Positions 34,385 through 47,356 of a stretch of 64,000 nucleotides of DNA are shown here, piece by piece; position 1 is the first letter of the stretch, and the number at the start of each line of letters is the position of its first letter. Below the pieces are notes generated by a model. That model was not told where the DNA came from, ran no database searches, and worked only from the letters and a program-made list of their open reading frames with translations. The translations under genes were made by a program, and so were the position numbers. The DNA is from Dichotomocladium elegans (Eukaryota > Mucoromycota > Mucoromycetes > Mucorales > Lichtheimiaceae), in NCBI GenBank assembly GCA_025716815.1, contig JAIXMN010000023.1, positions 434,001-498,000 on the forward strand, in the 5' to 3' direction.

Positions 34385-36847
34385 TCATACACGGGGTGAC
34401 GGCGAAGAGGAGGGGAAAGAGGTGGATGGAAAAGGCGGAAGAGATATACCACCATCTGGTCGTGAGTTCGATGCTGGTCTCGGTGATTCGTCCCATAGAA
34501 ATGCCGTAAGTGGGCGATCCACAATAGCTGTTGGCGCCATCCGGTTTGTTAAATCATTAATGTGTGTTCCGGATGATGAAGAGTAGTAGGGTGATCGATG
34601 GCGGCGATGATACCAATCTGACGGCGCTCCGGTGGAAACATCAACAGAAGCACCAACTTCAGAGGGGTAAGGGATCGTCATTTCCGCATGCGAAGATGTT
34701 GGATAAGGCAGACCGCTGCCCTTGTTGTCATTCTTTGCTGCAGATGCCGCCTGTGGGATCTCCGACTTGTGAACGGGGGCCCGGTTATTCGCGGTGCTGT
34801 AAACGTAGTCTTCGTCATTTCCTGCCGTCATCTGGAAACGGTAAGACGCAGTACCTCGTTGTTGCTGTTGCCGTTGCGTAGACAGGAGCGGCGGACTGAA
34901 TCGACCATTTCTTGTCGGTGCGGGCGGTGGAGGCGACAGCACTGTTGTTACAGTACTGTCGCACGCCCTGTTGTCGCCGCTACCGCTGTCGGATCCTAGC
35001 TTGCTCATGCCTTGATGCTATATGTACAGGTCCTGTCAACAAAAGGACCAAATAGTGCCAGACGCACTCACAAACCTTGAGGGTATTTGCTGCTTGCGTT
35101 TGGGTCATGTCAGTATAAATCATGTATGTGATGTATGCATGCATTGCATTCCGTTTGATTCTCGGGTTTTGTTTCTACCGAGGACGGAAACGGGAAAATT
35201 TCAGTTTCTCTAAAGTCCATTGATAATCAAAAGTGGGGATAGAGTGTGGTATACCATTGATAAATATTGCCACGAAAAAGCATCTTTTGTGTTCCCTGAA
35301 GAATTGTTGCTGTCACCCGCATCAGTCTGGTTTGTATTGAAAAGCAGTGTTAGCCATAGAAAACACGCATCGTGCAACACATTACCTCGTCTGGCCGCCA
35401 CGTGCTTTCCTGAGCCGAGGAGACGGGCTGATAGCGGTGACGCTTATCTGTGTGTATATCCGCAGACTCGGCTGTAGCAGGGCAGTCTCCTGATCCCACG
35501 TACTGGTAGCCATGCCACTTGCGCTTTGACCGGCTATTGTTGCTAGGGGCATCATTGCAATGGTGGTGCTGCTCGTATCCTAGGATTATTGGTTTACTAA
35601 AGTCCCTTCCCTGTCAATACCTTTTTTATATTCCTTACCATGTGTAGCATGTAGTGATCCTTTGGCTTGGTCCTGATCGTTGATAACTGCTGCTGCGGCC
35701 GCAAGGATCATAATCGGATCGTCTTCGTCGTCATCATCTTACAAGTTTGATCTGCGAGTAAGTTAAATTTTTTTGGGGGGTGGGAGGATGGTGGTCGCGG
35801 GATAGAGCGAATTTTCTTCGCACGGTATACCTTTTTGCCAAGTCACATGGCCATTGCTGCCGTTCTTGCTGTCAGCAGAGCTCTCAGGATCCCGATGTAG
35901 AGACGGCTTCTATTAAACATAAAAGCTTAGACCTTGTACACACGCACACACGAGAGTACTGTCCTCCTTTTTTGGGACGAATAGCTTGAGATTTTCTACT
36001 TTTCTCTGACTTTACCAATATCAGCTCTGCTGCGTGATCACTGCTGCTGCCACCGCCTAAATTATATATGTGTGTAGAACACAATAAGCATCATTTTCTG
36101 AATTCACGGAGAAAAAACGGCGTTGGGGTGGCGTGGGGGGTTGGCCGATATGGTTACCCAAAAGATTGCGGATGGACATGGAATTCCCGTTGTGGGTTGC
36201 CAGGCTACTTTTGGTGGATGTGCTAGAAGGACTGTTGTCACAGCTTGCGGTACTGGTGCTGCTACTGCTTGCGGTGCTCGTTGTGCTGACGGCGTCAGCT
36301 GTCATAATCTTTAAGATAAGGAAACAATCAGCTAAAAAAACTGATCTTTCTGTCTATCTGCGACGTATTGGCCAAGCAAATAATGTATACAAACCTTTGC
36401 CGTGGTGGTGGCAGTGGCAGTGGTGGGCGTTGCCGGCAGTAATTTTTTGCCATTGCTATTGGGGTCGTGGTTTGCAAGGGCAATGAGAATGCAGCCTGCC
36501 TCTTCGTCCATGGCATCCAGCGGTGAGCAGGTAGTCAAGACATTGGGTGAATGGGTTTTACTTTCGTGATTGTTTATGATAGGTGAAGGCTGCTGCAGAA
36601 GAAACTGCTGCTGTTCTCGTCCCTGATCCCTTGTTGCAGAGGATTGCGGTTGAATCTTGGGCGGGTAACCCAGAAGTGTTATTTGGGCAATGACGGAGGC
36701 CGAAGAGAAGCGACGAGTTGGGGCCGGACGCTGGGGCGTAGACGGTGCTGTGGTATTATGTGGGTTGGGATTGACGGCGAAGGGGGTAGCGCCAGGAGGG
36801 TCGATCAGGGATGCTCGGTAGAAGGAGGACGACACAGTCGATGACAT
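34385..36847 (-). CDS. Low-complexity putative transcriptional regulator, unknown family
   Basis: Nine exons: 34385-35017, 35076-35174, 35255-35326, 35386-35579, 35639-35737, 35831-35909, 36016-36056, 36158-36308 and 36395-36847 (606 residues, all phases agree). Exons 1-2 are Ser/Pro/Gln-rich with a DEEAGCILIALANHD segment and MSIRNLLG. Exon 5 repeats the flavour of the first motif (DDDEDDPIMILAAAAV). Exons 6-8 hold the least repetitive core: SKRKWHGYQYVGSGD, then DAFSWQYLSM, then NPRIKRNAMHAYITYMIY. The last exon is Ser/Pro-rich and disordered. No known DNA-binding domain is visible. The overall style (short hydrophobic motifs in acidic surroundings, disorder, a basic core) suggests a nuclear regulator; that is inference. 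The donor of exon 2 (GTAACC at 36157) was chosen over a 26-nt intron. Confidence 0.65.
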
Positions 36848-38939
36848 TGAGAGCTGAAGTTAATGTTGGCAAGAGCCAAGGTGGGGGATATTTTCTGGGC
36901 GTTTAAAAGAAGAGGAAGGGAGGAAAGAAAGGTATGAAGAGATAAACCTTTTTTAATATTGAAAAGGAAAAAGGGGAGGGGAGGTAAGAAAGCAAGAATA
37001 AGGTGTGGAGCGAGCGAGCGAGCGACCAAGTGAGCGTGGGTGCGTGCGTGCGTGCGGATGGGTGGAATAGCTTGCAAAATAAAAAATAAAATTAGAAGGG
37101 GGAAAAAGACGGGTGGGTGGGTAAGTAAGAGAAGGAGAATGTGGATTGATAGATTTGATGAGTGTGGATTGGGCAGCTGGGGATCGTGCGTTCTGTACTA
37201 CGACTCGCGGAAGTTTTTGACCCTATCACCGGACCTAGGGTTATATCTTAACATATGGTTTGGCTTGCTTCGTCCTAACGTTACATTTTCACACCCTACT
37301 GTTCTTGTATTTTGAGGTCTGCGCATTAGGAGGATACGATGCACAGGTACACCCATAATAAAAAGGAGCGGGAATGGAGACCGCTACCCTACTACTCATC
37401 GCCGCAACCAATCCCTTATCCCTTTCATTCAGCGGTGTCAGCCATTGACGATCTATCTTCCTTTGCGGTGCCATGTCTTCTTTCTCTTCCGCTCAATCGC
37501 GTTAAAGTGGCTCCTAACGACCCCGTTCTACGGACACTAACTTAAAAAAGCCGGGCCATGGCATTTTGTTTACCCGCCTTTGTATAAAGTATATAAAGTA
37601 CTTTAGAAGTCAAGTGGAGAATTCAGACCCAACCGTCATTTAATTTTAGTTTCGATCACTCCAGCTATCACACATTTCCATGGTCAAGTGAAAATTCCGT
37701 CCTCTCGGCCAATCAAATTTAACAATGCTGTTTTCATGGACATTCCTGTGACAGATTTGACAACTGCCCCCGCCCGCATCTTCAGTTTCTTTCGCGACCC
37801 CTACCATTCATTCATAAGCACATTTAGAACGCCTTGTGTAGCACCTTCTATCTTCTCGGCCGGAAGGCTTAGCGGTCAAAACTCTGCCCGCCCCTGTTAG
37901 CAATGCGGGAGAGTAGACAAAAAAGATCGCCGGCCCAGTATGTTTTCCAGGGGTTCACTGACTCATGCATCTCCATTTCATGAGCTTGAAGCGCTCCCCC
38001 GCTGTTGGCACCTATTGTACCGTCCGAGGAGCGCCCTTCCCCCCCCATCCTTAAAATTTCAATCGCTTTAGGGCAGATCTCCATTTTTACAGATAATTTT
38101 TAGTCATCATAACGTAATAAGAACTCTCACGAAACAGTTGGTTTGTTGGAAAACACTGCAAACGCAAAAATAATCCAAATATGCACTATCGGTGCTCTGA
38201 AATGGTTCATGATGTCACCCTGCCAGTAGCGAAATCCCGCCCTTTTGGAAACGCTGCATCGGTGGTCGGGGCCACTTCGACATTTGAGGGTGTGTGCACT
38301 GCAGTATACTAGGATCAACCAGGAACGTCAAACTACATTCGCCATATGTGTCGGGTGAGTCAAAAAAGCCCGTTGAGATACGTACTTCTCTGCTCTCTAG
38401 AAATATCAATACATAGCAGCGGTGTTCAGATACTACTCTCGATTGAGCAAATCGCAGAAATGGTAACTTATCTCATGCTTGTGCGGGTGACAAACCACGC
38501 GCTTGTGCATATCTAAACAGGGCTTTGGTACCAGAGGACGACCGAGATTTACTATGCTAAAGATATATTTATTAATCAATATAAATCCTTCGCATTAGTT
38601 GTCTGGTCCTCGCGATAATACGGAACACTCCCACAAGGAAATGAAGAAACAACGACGAGTTTACGCGGAGTAGATTTTGCGCTCTAGCAACCAACGCTGG
38701 ATGATCGGAGACCATGACATTCCTCCAGTGGGGAATCGTTGTTGACAAGTACTGTACTTTCCCATACCAGCCAAGCAACTGCCGAAAACAACTCCTCTCC
38801 GCACCGCACCGCACCGCACCCCGCACACTGGACCCACAAGACTCCTCAAACAGAACTCCTCACTACCTGATCCACTCTGCTCAGCGAGATCCCTTAGCCC
38901 CGCCAAGAAGCATCGGGCTGCTTCCATCCTGAGGACTGA
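36848..38939. other. Intergenic, no supported gene
   Basis: GA-rich promoter flank with a (GAGC)/(GTGC) tract near 37010-37055. The rest contains only short frames and a (GCACC)n repeat at 38801-38820 close to the second transposon relic. Confidence 0.5.
38801..38820. repeat. Pentanucleotide repeat, four GCACC units
   Basis: Perfect tandem GCACC x4 followed by a partial unit. Confidence 0.85.
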
Positions 38940-39185
38940 AGCCCCATTGACGGCAATGTGGACCAAGACAGATATATCCAAAAAATTATCTTTGCAAAGT
39001 TGCTTTTGTGGCTCTGCTGATTGCCAGAAGAGATCATCTTCGCAGGAACATGGAGCCTGCTGTCATACCGGCGGTTATGCGACCTGGTGGCAGAAGAAAA
39101 TTTGCAGATCAAAGGCTTTTGGGCTTCTGGACAGCTCAGTGTCCAGACCTAAACCCAACTGAGTTACCTGGGGGCTGTGCCTGCT
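38940..39185 (+). pseudogene. Fragment of a Tc1-like transposase
   Basis: Two overlapping + frames carry shifted pieces of a Tc1-type catalytic domain: a QEHGACCHTG stretch where the family has Q-x-D-G-A-P-x-H-T, then WTAQCPDLNPTE, the near-diagnostic W-P-A-Q-S-P-D-L-N-P-I-E block. At least one frameshift separates them and no N-terminal domain was found. Ends are approximate and terminal repeats were not identified. It differs in motif type from the relic at 32-33 kb, so it is a separate insertion. Confidence 0.7.
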
Positions 39186-40014
39186 CTTGGTAATTAAATA
39201 AAAATCATGGAAACACACCACAACATAGTATTCTGATACTTGTTTCAGATTTGGGTTTATTCTGAAAAGGTTTTCCTGGTACGCTCAAAAGTGTACAGTT
39301 GGCACTTGTCACCTTGTCGTCTTTTCGAAAGCGGCTGGAAAATCTTCACGACTCTGCCGATAAGGATGCATTCCATGCATGATCGTCTCGGCAACCGTCC
39401 TTTGTGCTTTCCATGATCGCGACAGCAGCTGTGAGAGGTTTAATAGGCCATCCCACGAGTCGATAGTACCTATGATGCTCACTCCGCATTTGTTCACGCC
39501 GACAGTATATACAACATTATGTTTCTGCATGGTTGACTTAGCATTTCCTCTTTATGTACGTACGCATGCAGTGACCGCTTGTTATAATGAAGTGGTTTGC
39601 TTATGTGTAGTCTGGTGTTGACTTCTTTGCTGATGACGGCATTTAGAAAGAAATGCAGCCTGCTAGGTAATTTTGAATATAAGATAACCTGCTCCGACGG
39701 ATTTGTATCAATGATGTTCACTAAATCAAAATACTGAGACCATGGCTTATTGGACTTCTATTCTATTATAACTACTTCAATCTTCAACTTAAAGCACTTT
39801 CAGTGGCGTAATTGGAGCGACCGTCTAGAAGAAAGGAAGTGCCGTAAACGAAACAAACCGAAGGTTCATCATGAAACAAGGCTCTGTCTCTGCTGAATAA
39901 GCGAATCCGTACTCCTACTGATTTTTTCCTATCCGTTCCATACTCCCCGTCTCTACACCTCTTCCTCCCACCAACCCCTCTTTTTTTTTAATACGCGTGT
40001 CACACTCGCATATA
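39186..40014. other. Intergenic and promoter of the HECT-ligase gene
   Basis: No gene seen; it ends in a pyrimidine-rich leader with poly-T about 30 nt before the start codon. Confidence 0.55.
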
Positions 40015-43000
40015 ATGAATTTTAGCTTTGAAGGGAATTACAAGCCAAAGAGAAACATTAATCTCGGCGGCGCCCGATCTCATGAAGACAAAAAGGCGCT
40101 TTTGGCAAAAGCACAAGCGGAGAGACGAGCTCGTGAGCATCAGCGATTGAGATTTCGAAGCGCAGTAAAGATTCAGGCAAGGGTCTTCCTTCAGTCCTTC
40201 GATAAACAGCTGCTGGATTTCCTGCTTACCTTGAGTTTTTCTTTATGCTTGCAACTAGGCGTTTTACCGTGGCCGACGAGAGGCGATTTCGGTGCGATGC
40301 AGAGTTCGACAAACGCTTTCTGAGGAATTGAACGCATTAGGGCGACCTGAACATCCAGTGATGACGTTTTCAACAAGTGATCGTGATCAGATAGTGTCCT
40401 GTATGAGATATTGTCTTCTACTCGTTCAAGGGCCGATGCACGACGTTAGTGGGCTTGTAAGGCAGCTTTGCGATTTCCTATTGTCCCGGCCGGCCCAAAG
40501 TGACCTTCTCCGGTTTATGCATCTGTTTTATGACTGTGGCAACAACAGCGAGATGATCGATGAGATGACATGGCTTTCAGCTCTGTTTACGACCCGCGTG
40601 ATCCTGCCGATACTAGAAACAAGGTTGATGCGGGTAGGGGGAGGGGAGGAGATCTGTCTTCGCAGCTGAGGACTCATATGAAAGGATCACAAAAAGTGTG
40701 CGAGATGAGCAAACTCTCCTGCGCTTTCTTTCACTAGTTATCAACCCTACTACGTACAATCGGATCCAGCGGCCGAATTTCGTCCCACATACGACGTTCA
40801 TGCGCATTTTCACTCACATCTACTTTTACGGCCATCTCATGAATACCTTGCGGCAGCAACTGCTGAGAGAGACTCTACCCAATGAAGCCTTTCATATCGT
40901 CTTAAGCGTAATCCGGTGTCAACCGCCATACGACTTCCCACCCTCAGAGATAAGCAGATGGAAGCCTTCTCGTGAGGTGCCTACGTTTCCATCCATGTTC
41001 GGTTTGTTCAGCGGTAATGTCTCCTCGGCATCGTCTGTTGAAGGCACAGTGACAACAGCCGCGCAATCAGAAACCCGCCTGACACGCGAGACCATTCTCA
41101 GAGATCTGCTTACGCAGGTGTTCTCTATCCCATTCTTGGCGGATCGAATACCAAAGGATTGGCTTGTGCTGTTCATGTCAGAGATGCCATTTTCCGCGGC
41201 TTTGGAGACACTCCTTCGCCTTCACGAAACAAGACGCTTATCAGAAGACCATACGCCCCAGCAGGTGGTTGGATTGCTTATGAACATAACACAGCTAGGC
41301 AATATGGAGGCTGGGATGCATATGGATGGCGGATTCGTAAGTGTTGAGCTTGTGTCGAGAGAAAGAGGGAGAGAGAAACCCGCTACGAGGAGAAGAATGT
41401 GTTATCGGTGGGCATCAGACTAAGAGAGTGGTCGTTTTTTAGCATACGCAGAAACACTACTTCATGGCAATCCAGTATCTTTTATCGGACTTGCCACCAA
41501 CCTATTTGAACGATCCAGAACTCGAAGATAGGTTGACGCAGGATTCAGACGCTGACTCGGACAATTCAGATGTTGAGGATGTGGTCATGGCTGAGGCACC
41601 GAAGTACGCCGATCCGGGCATTCGGGAACGGCTTCAAGGACTTTGTGATGCGGATAAGATCGATGTTCTAGTGAAACACTTAATCAGGTCAATGCAGACA
41701 TCTGGTAGTGAACGCCAAGCACTGGTGGGACACCTCGCAGGTCTATTGGGCACGTTCATTGTCCGTTGGCCATCTCAAAAAGATACTCTACTAAACACGT
41801 TACTCTATCGTCGTTGGTGGATGGATGACAAACAAACACAACTGCTAAATATTGCTCAGATGCTATGGAAAACCTGGACTGAGCACGCATTCACAAAGAT
41901 TTTTGACGATGATGGCAAAATCATGAGTCGACTCGGTGAAGCAACGCAGGCGGTGACGGGTAAAGGATGACTGATCAAAGTATACGATAATGCCGGTGTT
42001 GATGATGTGCATTCTCTAGACGCAGAATCAGCTGGCATATGGGCCGTCGTGTTCTTACTATCCAAAATATGCAGTAAACGCCTCCTAACCATTGGCGACG
42101 ACGAATTCTTTAAAGGAGAGACGACTGGCAGCCATCTGGAATTTGAGCAAATGATTGCATTTAGCCGCCAACTAAAGAATCTATCCTTTGTACTCTTTTG
42201 GAGAGCTTCAGAGATCGATCTGGAGGCGCCTCTCGGTTTAACTGGAATTCGGCTCTCGCATCTTCGGAGCACAGTAACGCAATTGGTACAGCAAGTTCAT
42301 ACGAGAGTGTATGTACCCGCTTTTTTATTTATTTATTTCGTTAGCGCAGCCAATGTTTATCTTAAACACCCGTTATCGATCGTTTCTTCTTTTTTTTTAG
42401 TTCTCGTCGGATTTCCCGTAGACAAGATGATTGGCTTATCAAGGATTTGGATATCGGGGGCTTCTCGACGGAGGCAGTTGCAGAAGAGTATCTGCTTGAG
42501 AACGATACCGAATTGCGGGACCAACAGCGGCAACCGTCTAAAGCAAAGCTGGCTGTGATAAGTCCAAGGTTGGGGGTGTTGAACAATATACCGTTTGTCA
42601 TACCTTTTGAGCAGCGTGTCGAGATTTTCCGAAAGTTTGTCAGGAATGATCGAGACCGGCACGCCCTTCCAGTTAGGTGGCGGGAAGAATTCGTGACGAT
42701 CCGCCGGCACCACGTGTTTGAGGATGGATTTACACATCTCTATCACCTGGGTAAGGAGTGGGGAGGGCGGGCGATTCCTATCTTTTTCTTTGCTGACGAA
42801 CGAACACTTGCTCTATACCTGATGATATATATATAGGCGCAGGTTTGAAAGGTCGAGTTGCCATCTCATTTGTGGACGAGTTTAACTTGACAGAAGCTGG
42901 CATTGATGGTGGTGGTGTATTTAAAGAATTCCTGACAAAGTAAGTTACGTACATCGGTGGGGAGCGGGAGAGAGAGAGAGAGTGAGAGATTCACCGACAG

Positions 43001-44186
43001 TGTATATACATTAGCCTTGGACACGAAGCATTTGATACCAATTTTGGGCTCTTCTTGGAAACAGCTGACAATCTTTTATACCCCAATCCTGGGAAATCGG
43101 CTACTACGCGTAAAGTTTCCTCCACCGTCCACGAGACCCTCTTCATAGGAAGGTCTACTTGCTGACATATTATTACATAGCAACCCAGCTAGCCTATTAT
43201 GAATTTCTTGGGCTGATCATTGGCAAGGCGCTTTACGAAGGTATTTTGTTGGATGTGGCGTTTGCCGATTTCTTTTTGAAAAAGTGTCTGGGCGGCATTA
43301 ACTATCGTAAGTATATCATTTGAGGACACCATGTAGAGGAATTACTCTCTAAATATGACGATTGGTTGTGTGTTCAGTGGATGATTTGCCGTCTCTGGAT
43401 CCCGGATTATACAACGGGCTGATGGCAGTCAAGAACTTCCGTGGTAATTTTGAAGATCTGGCGCTGGATTTCACACTGACACGCACTGGTAAAAAAAAAA
43501 GGATATCCTGCGCATGAAAAAAGAATTTACTCAACCCCGGAAACTAGACAATGGACAGACACAGACGATTGATCTCGTCCCTAACGGGAGCCACACGCCC
43601 GTGACGCGTGAGAATTGTATCCGTTATGTGTACCTTGTTGCAAACTATCGACTGAATGTTGAGATTGCAAAGCAGAGCCGAGCATTTCTCCGTGGCCTGT
43701 CGACGATCGTTGATGTGAAGTGGCTGCGGATGTTTAACCAGGCTGAGCTCCAGATCCTGCTGGGTGGTGCGTCTGTGCCGATTGATCTCGAAGATCTCCG
43801 GAAGCATACCGTCTACTCGGGCTTCGAGGGAGCGGACAACAACGAGACAGTTCAATATCTGTGGCGAGCGCTGGAGAGCTTTGATAATACCGAGCGACAG
43901 AAGTTCCTCAAGTTCGTCACCTCGTGCTCTCGGCCGCCCTTGCTGGGCTTTCGGGAGCTGCAGCCCAAGTTGTGCGTGCGGAGCGCAGGCGAGGACGATC
44001 ATCGGCTACCGACGAGCGCGACGTGCATCAATCTGCTCAAGTTACCTCGGTTCAGTAGCTATTCTATTCTGCGCACGTAAGTGATGATGATTCACAAAAC
44101 AAACAAGCATGACTCGCTCACGTGCTCTGCTCAACAGGAAATTACTGTATGCAATCAATGCCGAGGCAGGATTTGACCTATCCTAA
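40015..44186 (+). CDS. HECT E3 ubiquitin ligase, UBE3C/Hul5 orthologue
   Basis: Twelve exons: 40015-40176, 40259-40623, 40685-41336, 41443-41959, 42020-42308, 42401-42750, 42837-42939, 43015-43109, 43181-43306, 43378-43488, 43548-44076 and 44138-44186 (1115 residues; human UBE3C is about 1083). The N-terminus ([10 protein letters not shown]..., [20 protein letters not shown]) and the following IQ motif ([12 protein letters not shown], recreated by a GC-AG intron) are specific to this family. The C-terminal HECT domain is complete: [48 protein letters not shown] joined to DNGQTQ, and the active-site [14 protein letters not shown] with Cys at about 1083. UBE3C/Hul5 binds proteasomes and extends chains on stalled substrates. 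Exon 2's donor (GTTGAT) is weak, but its phase fits. Confidence 0.93.
40177..40258 (+). other. GC-AG intron (HECT-ligase intron 1)
   Basis: The donor CAG|GCAAGG restores IQxxxRGxxx. The nearest GT donor adds two residues inside the IQ motif. Confidence 0.85.
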
Positions 44187-44490
44187 AATGGAATGACCAA
44201 TTGGGGGGGGGAGGAGAAGAGAGGTTTTGTGCTTTGATAGCGCGCTTTTAGAGTGTGCACGGATGATTGGATTGATTTTCTTTTGAGGCAAATGTTGTTA
44301 AATACATGTATGTGTCTGCGTTGAAAATAATGTGCATGTGTGTGTGTGTGTGTGCGTGCGTGCGTGCAGCGCTTCTTCCTTTTTGTTTTTGTGAGGGTGG
44401 GTTTGGAGGAAAGGGCTGGGCTGGGCTGGGCTGGGTGGACAAGGTGTATAATACTTTACAGAGTGGGTGCGTTGTGTAGAATAGGAGTAA
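44187..44490. other. Convergent 3' spacer with simple repeats
   Basis: A (TG)n tract (about 44335-44355) passes into GTGC units, and a pentanucleotide GCTGG repeat lies at about 44416-44435. Confidence 0.7.
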
Positions 44491-46222
44491 TTAGGAATAG
44501 TGAACGAGATTTGGGTATCGATCGAGACCTTCGTTAGCCAGTCGCGTGACAGAAGCGGACCATATCTCGTTACCCACCGAGGCCGTGAGCGGGTCACCTC
44601 TTTGGAGGCGGTGCGTTGCGAGATAAGCTTCGATTTCCTGCCTCCGCACGTGGATGTAATTGATGGTAGTCGGGTCGAATGGAGCATTCTCTGGTATCTT
44701 CTCAAGGCGGCGATAGACGGTGTACGCGTTTGGACGTTTTGAGGGATCCGGCTGAAGGCAGTCCTTCACAAGATCTTCCCACTCCTTCAGAACGCCCGGA
44801 ATGGGTTCGATCCGATAGACTCGAGGATCGACAAGGGCATCTTCGGGGAACGTGACACGGGCAATGAGCTGCCAGAGAATGATGCCCAGACCATAGATGT
44901 CGGCCGCAGTGGAGACCTGTTCTTTGCGTTCGGGAGCCATGTAGGGCCACCGACCGCCGTTATTCCAACCCACCTTCTTGTGCGTGTCGTTGCTTTGCTG
45001 CATAAACGTCAGATCGACCAGGTCACCGACGTAATCTGCAAAGTTGAGCAGAATATTCCGTGGATGGACATTACCGTGAACATACTCCCAGTGGAGATCC
45101 TTGATGCGCTTCGTGATGCTGAGGGCGAGCTGCTTTGGCTTAAGATAGTTGTGGGGTATTTCGTTGTATATGCTGTTCTCCAGATTGCCGTAAGTTGCCT
45201 TTTTCATGACCAATGCAACATGGCTGTATCCTGTCTGTTCATCGTATAAAAGTGTCAGTCCGTAGACATAGACAGCAGCAGTAATAATCGCCATATCAAG
45301 CGTAGCCTAAGTCCGAAAGAAAATAATTGGTGAGCGGATCGTCGAAAAATTGCATGGCGCGTCGGATGAGGAAAGAAGTGTGTGGGGGAGAGAACCCCGG
45401 ATTTTACCTGACGTGCGATATCCATAACAGTCAAGCCCTTTAAGAACACCAGGTCCCAGCGCTCTGGTACATCCGAGAGTCTGTAGGGTGGGACGAAACG
45501 AGCAATAAACGACGCAGACATGCCCTCGCCGCCCGAGCGTTGGATTTGCTTGTCGACGAACCACGTAGGAGGGAAAAAGGGCAGAGTATTGAGATTGCCT
45601 GAGCCGACAAGGGCGAGAGGACGATTGGTCTGATTCAGCCGGAGAAGTTGATCACAGATGCGTTCAAGGAGCTGTCTATGGACCGGATGAATGTGATACC
45701 GTTGTGTAATGTGATCAAGCCACGGTAGTATGGTGGTGTGCTGAAACGGGCGCTGGGGATGCTGTTGTATAGTCAATCCTCCCGGCACGGGATCTGGTTG
45801 CTGCTGCTGGTGCTGCTGCTGCTGGTGCTGGCCATGATTGTCGTTGATGGGTACCCAGTTCCACATGTGGTCTACTGAAAAGATCACATTCCATTTTTGA
45901 TACCATTGGTCGTCCAAGTCCCAAACCTATTTAAGAAGGGGAAACGATAAATAATTACTTGCACCTACTTTTGAAAAGAACATTTACTTGCATATCGCCC
46001 AAACTTTGGATGCATTTCGTACTGAGCCGCGGTATCTTTTGTGAATTGTCTGAACGCACTCTCGAAATCGTTGAATGAGGGGAATGGAGCGTTCGAGGTC
46101 TCCTCTGTAAGACATGCGTGGAATCCGTCGAGATCAAACTGGCGAGGGCTGGTGGCAATGAGTGGGACAGCGTACCGGCTATAGAAGTTGGCGTCTGACC
46201 GGATTAGATAGGGCAAGAGCAT
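44491..46222 (-). CDS. Kinase-like protein lacking the HRD aspartate (probable pseudokinase)
   Basis: Three exons: 44491-45306, 45408-45926 and 45992-46222 (521 residues). The first intron (45927-45991) is GC-AG with donor GCAAGT; the only GT donor nearby gives the wrong phase. The N-terminal ~240 residues are a Gln-rich, otherwise unknown domain (WDLDDQWYQKW, DHMWNWVPIND, a poly-Gln/His run). The C-terminal part has kinase lobes: HVALVMKKATYGNLE, YVHGNVHPRNILLNF, then DLVDLTF, GRWPYMAPERK, DIYGLGIILWQLI and a closing DPSKRPNA. HRD is replaced by HGN and DFG by DLT, so the catalytic base Asp is missing, although the following Asn and the APE are kept. Similar HGN kinases are abundant in mucoromycetes. 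A signalling scaffold is the likely role. Confidence 0.8.
45927..45991 (-). other. GC-AG intron (kinase-like gene intron 1)
   Basis: TAT|GCAAGT...AG|GTT keeps phase 0 and the length is normal (65 nt). Confidence 0.8.
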
Positions 46223-47356
46223 CTTTTCCGCAAGCAAGAGAGAGACGGAAGAAGGAAGAAAGAGAAGGACTCGGGCAACGAACGAGAGGGGGGGAAACGA
46301 AAGGGAAAGAAGGGAAGACTGGTGGAATTTCAATCTTCAAATAAAAAGGGAAACACGCGTTCTGTTCGAGTGGAATTGAGGGTTAGTTGGTCTGTTCGAT
46401 TGGGGGCCCATCCCAGTGGGAGTCGAGAGGGGTGGGGGCAAGAAAAAGAGTCTGGATTCGTCGGAGTTTGTGGACATCTTTACGACAACTTCGTGTAAAT
46501 TGTCCATGCGCAGCAAACCATTCGTCTAGTTCTGATCATCCCATTCAAGGTTGCCTGTGTCCGTGTTAATGCCCAACCAACGCCATGCATGTAGGTGTAT
46601 GCACTATTCATGTATGTCAATCGGTCGTAACAAACACATAGACAAGCCATCCTTGACCTGGGCGCCGATTATTGCCCTTATCTTGCTCATTCATGGGTCC
46701 AAGAAGCTCTTTACCTGTTAAGGATTATTCCGACCTGTTCACGAGCAGAATTTAACAATGATGACCCATGTTGGACTTGCCAAAATAGGCGATTGATTCT
46801 CTCCTTCATTCATTGCAGCTGCTGCTAATGATCCACGTCCCCCCCCCCAATCCAGCATCTCCCCCCCCACTTTCTTCAATCTCACGTGATATAGGTATGT
46901 GACAAGCTGAAACACATCGCAGTGGAAGAGCAACATTACTATCATATCCAACGGCACAAACAAGGGACACGGAAACTTCCACCTCTCCTTCATCCGACGA
47001 CACAATCACTTCGAACTCTGCTCTCGCAGGTGCGTGTAATCCTATTGAGTTAAGCTTTGTTAGATATACATATACATACATCTCTATTGATATGGCTGTT
47101 GTTCTTGTTATTGCTGCTGCTGCTGCTGCTGATGCTGCGGCAGCTACCTCAAAACACGACTCCTGCTCTTTCTCTCCTTGTTTGATAACAACAAACAGCA
47201 AGCAGGTGTCAAATGAACGTTTCATATAAATTGAACGCAAACAGGCGTCTATATAAGCCCCCTTCAACATTCGACACACCAGAGACACCGTCAAACCCTT
47301 TTTTTCATCCGCAGACTTCTTTTTCATTTCCATCGTCTGTAACCTGTGAGGTTTTT
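46223..47356. other. Divergent intergenic region
   Basis: No gene seen. C runs at about 46838-46876 and GCT repeats near 47116-47140 are the only notable features. Confidence 0.5.

Noticed and set aside
36031..36157. 26-nt or weak-donor introns in the regulator gene
   Set aside because: The GTAACC donor at 36157 gives the right phase and a clean LLG|GGSSSD join.
40624..40670. Alternative HECT-ligase intron using GTAGGG
   Set aside because: Would leave an intron of about 32-37 nt; the 61-nt version is preferred although its donor GTTGAT is weak.
43489..43523. 35-nt intron, or a homopolymer frameshift, in the HECT-ligase gene
   Set aside because: The AG at 43546-43547 gives a normal 59-nt intron in the same phase and restores expected family spacing.
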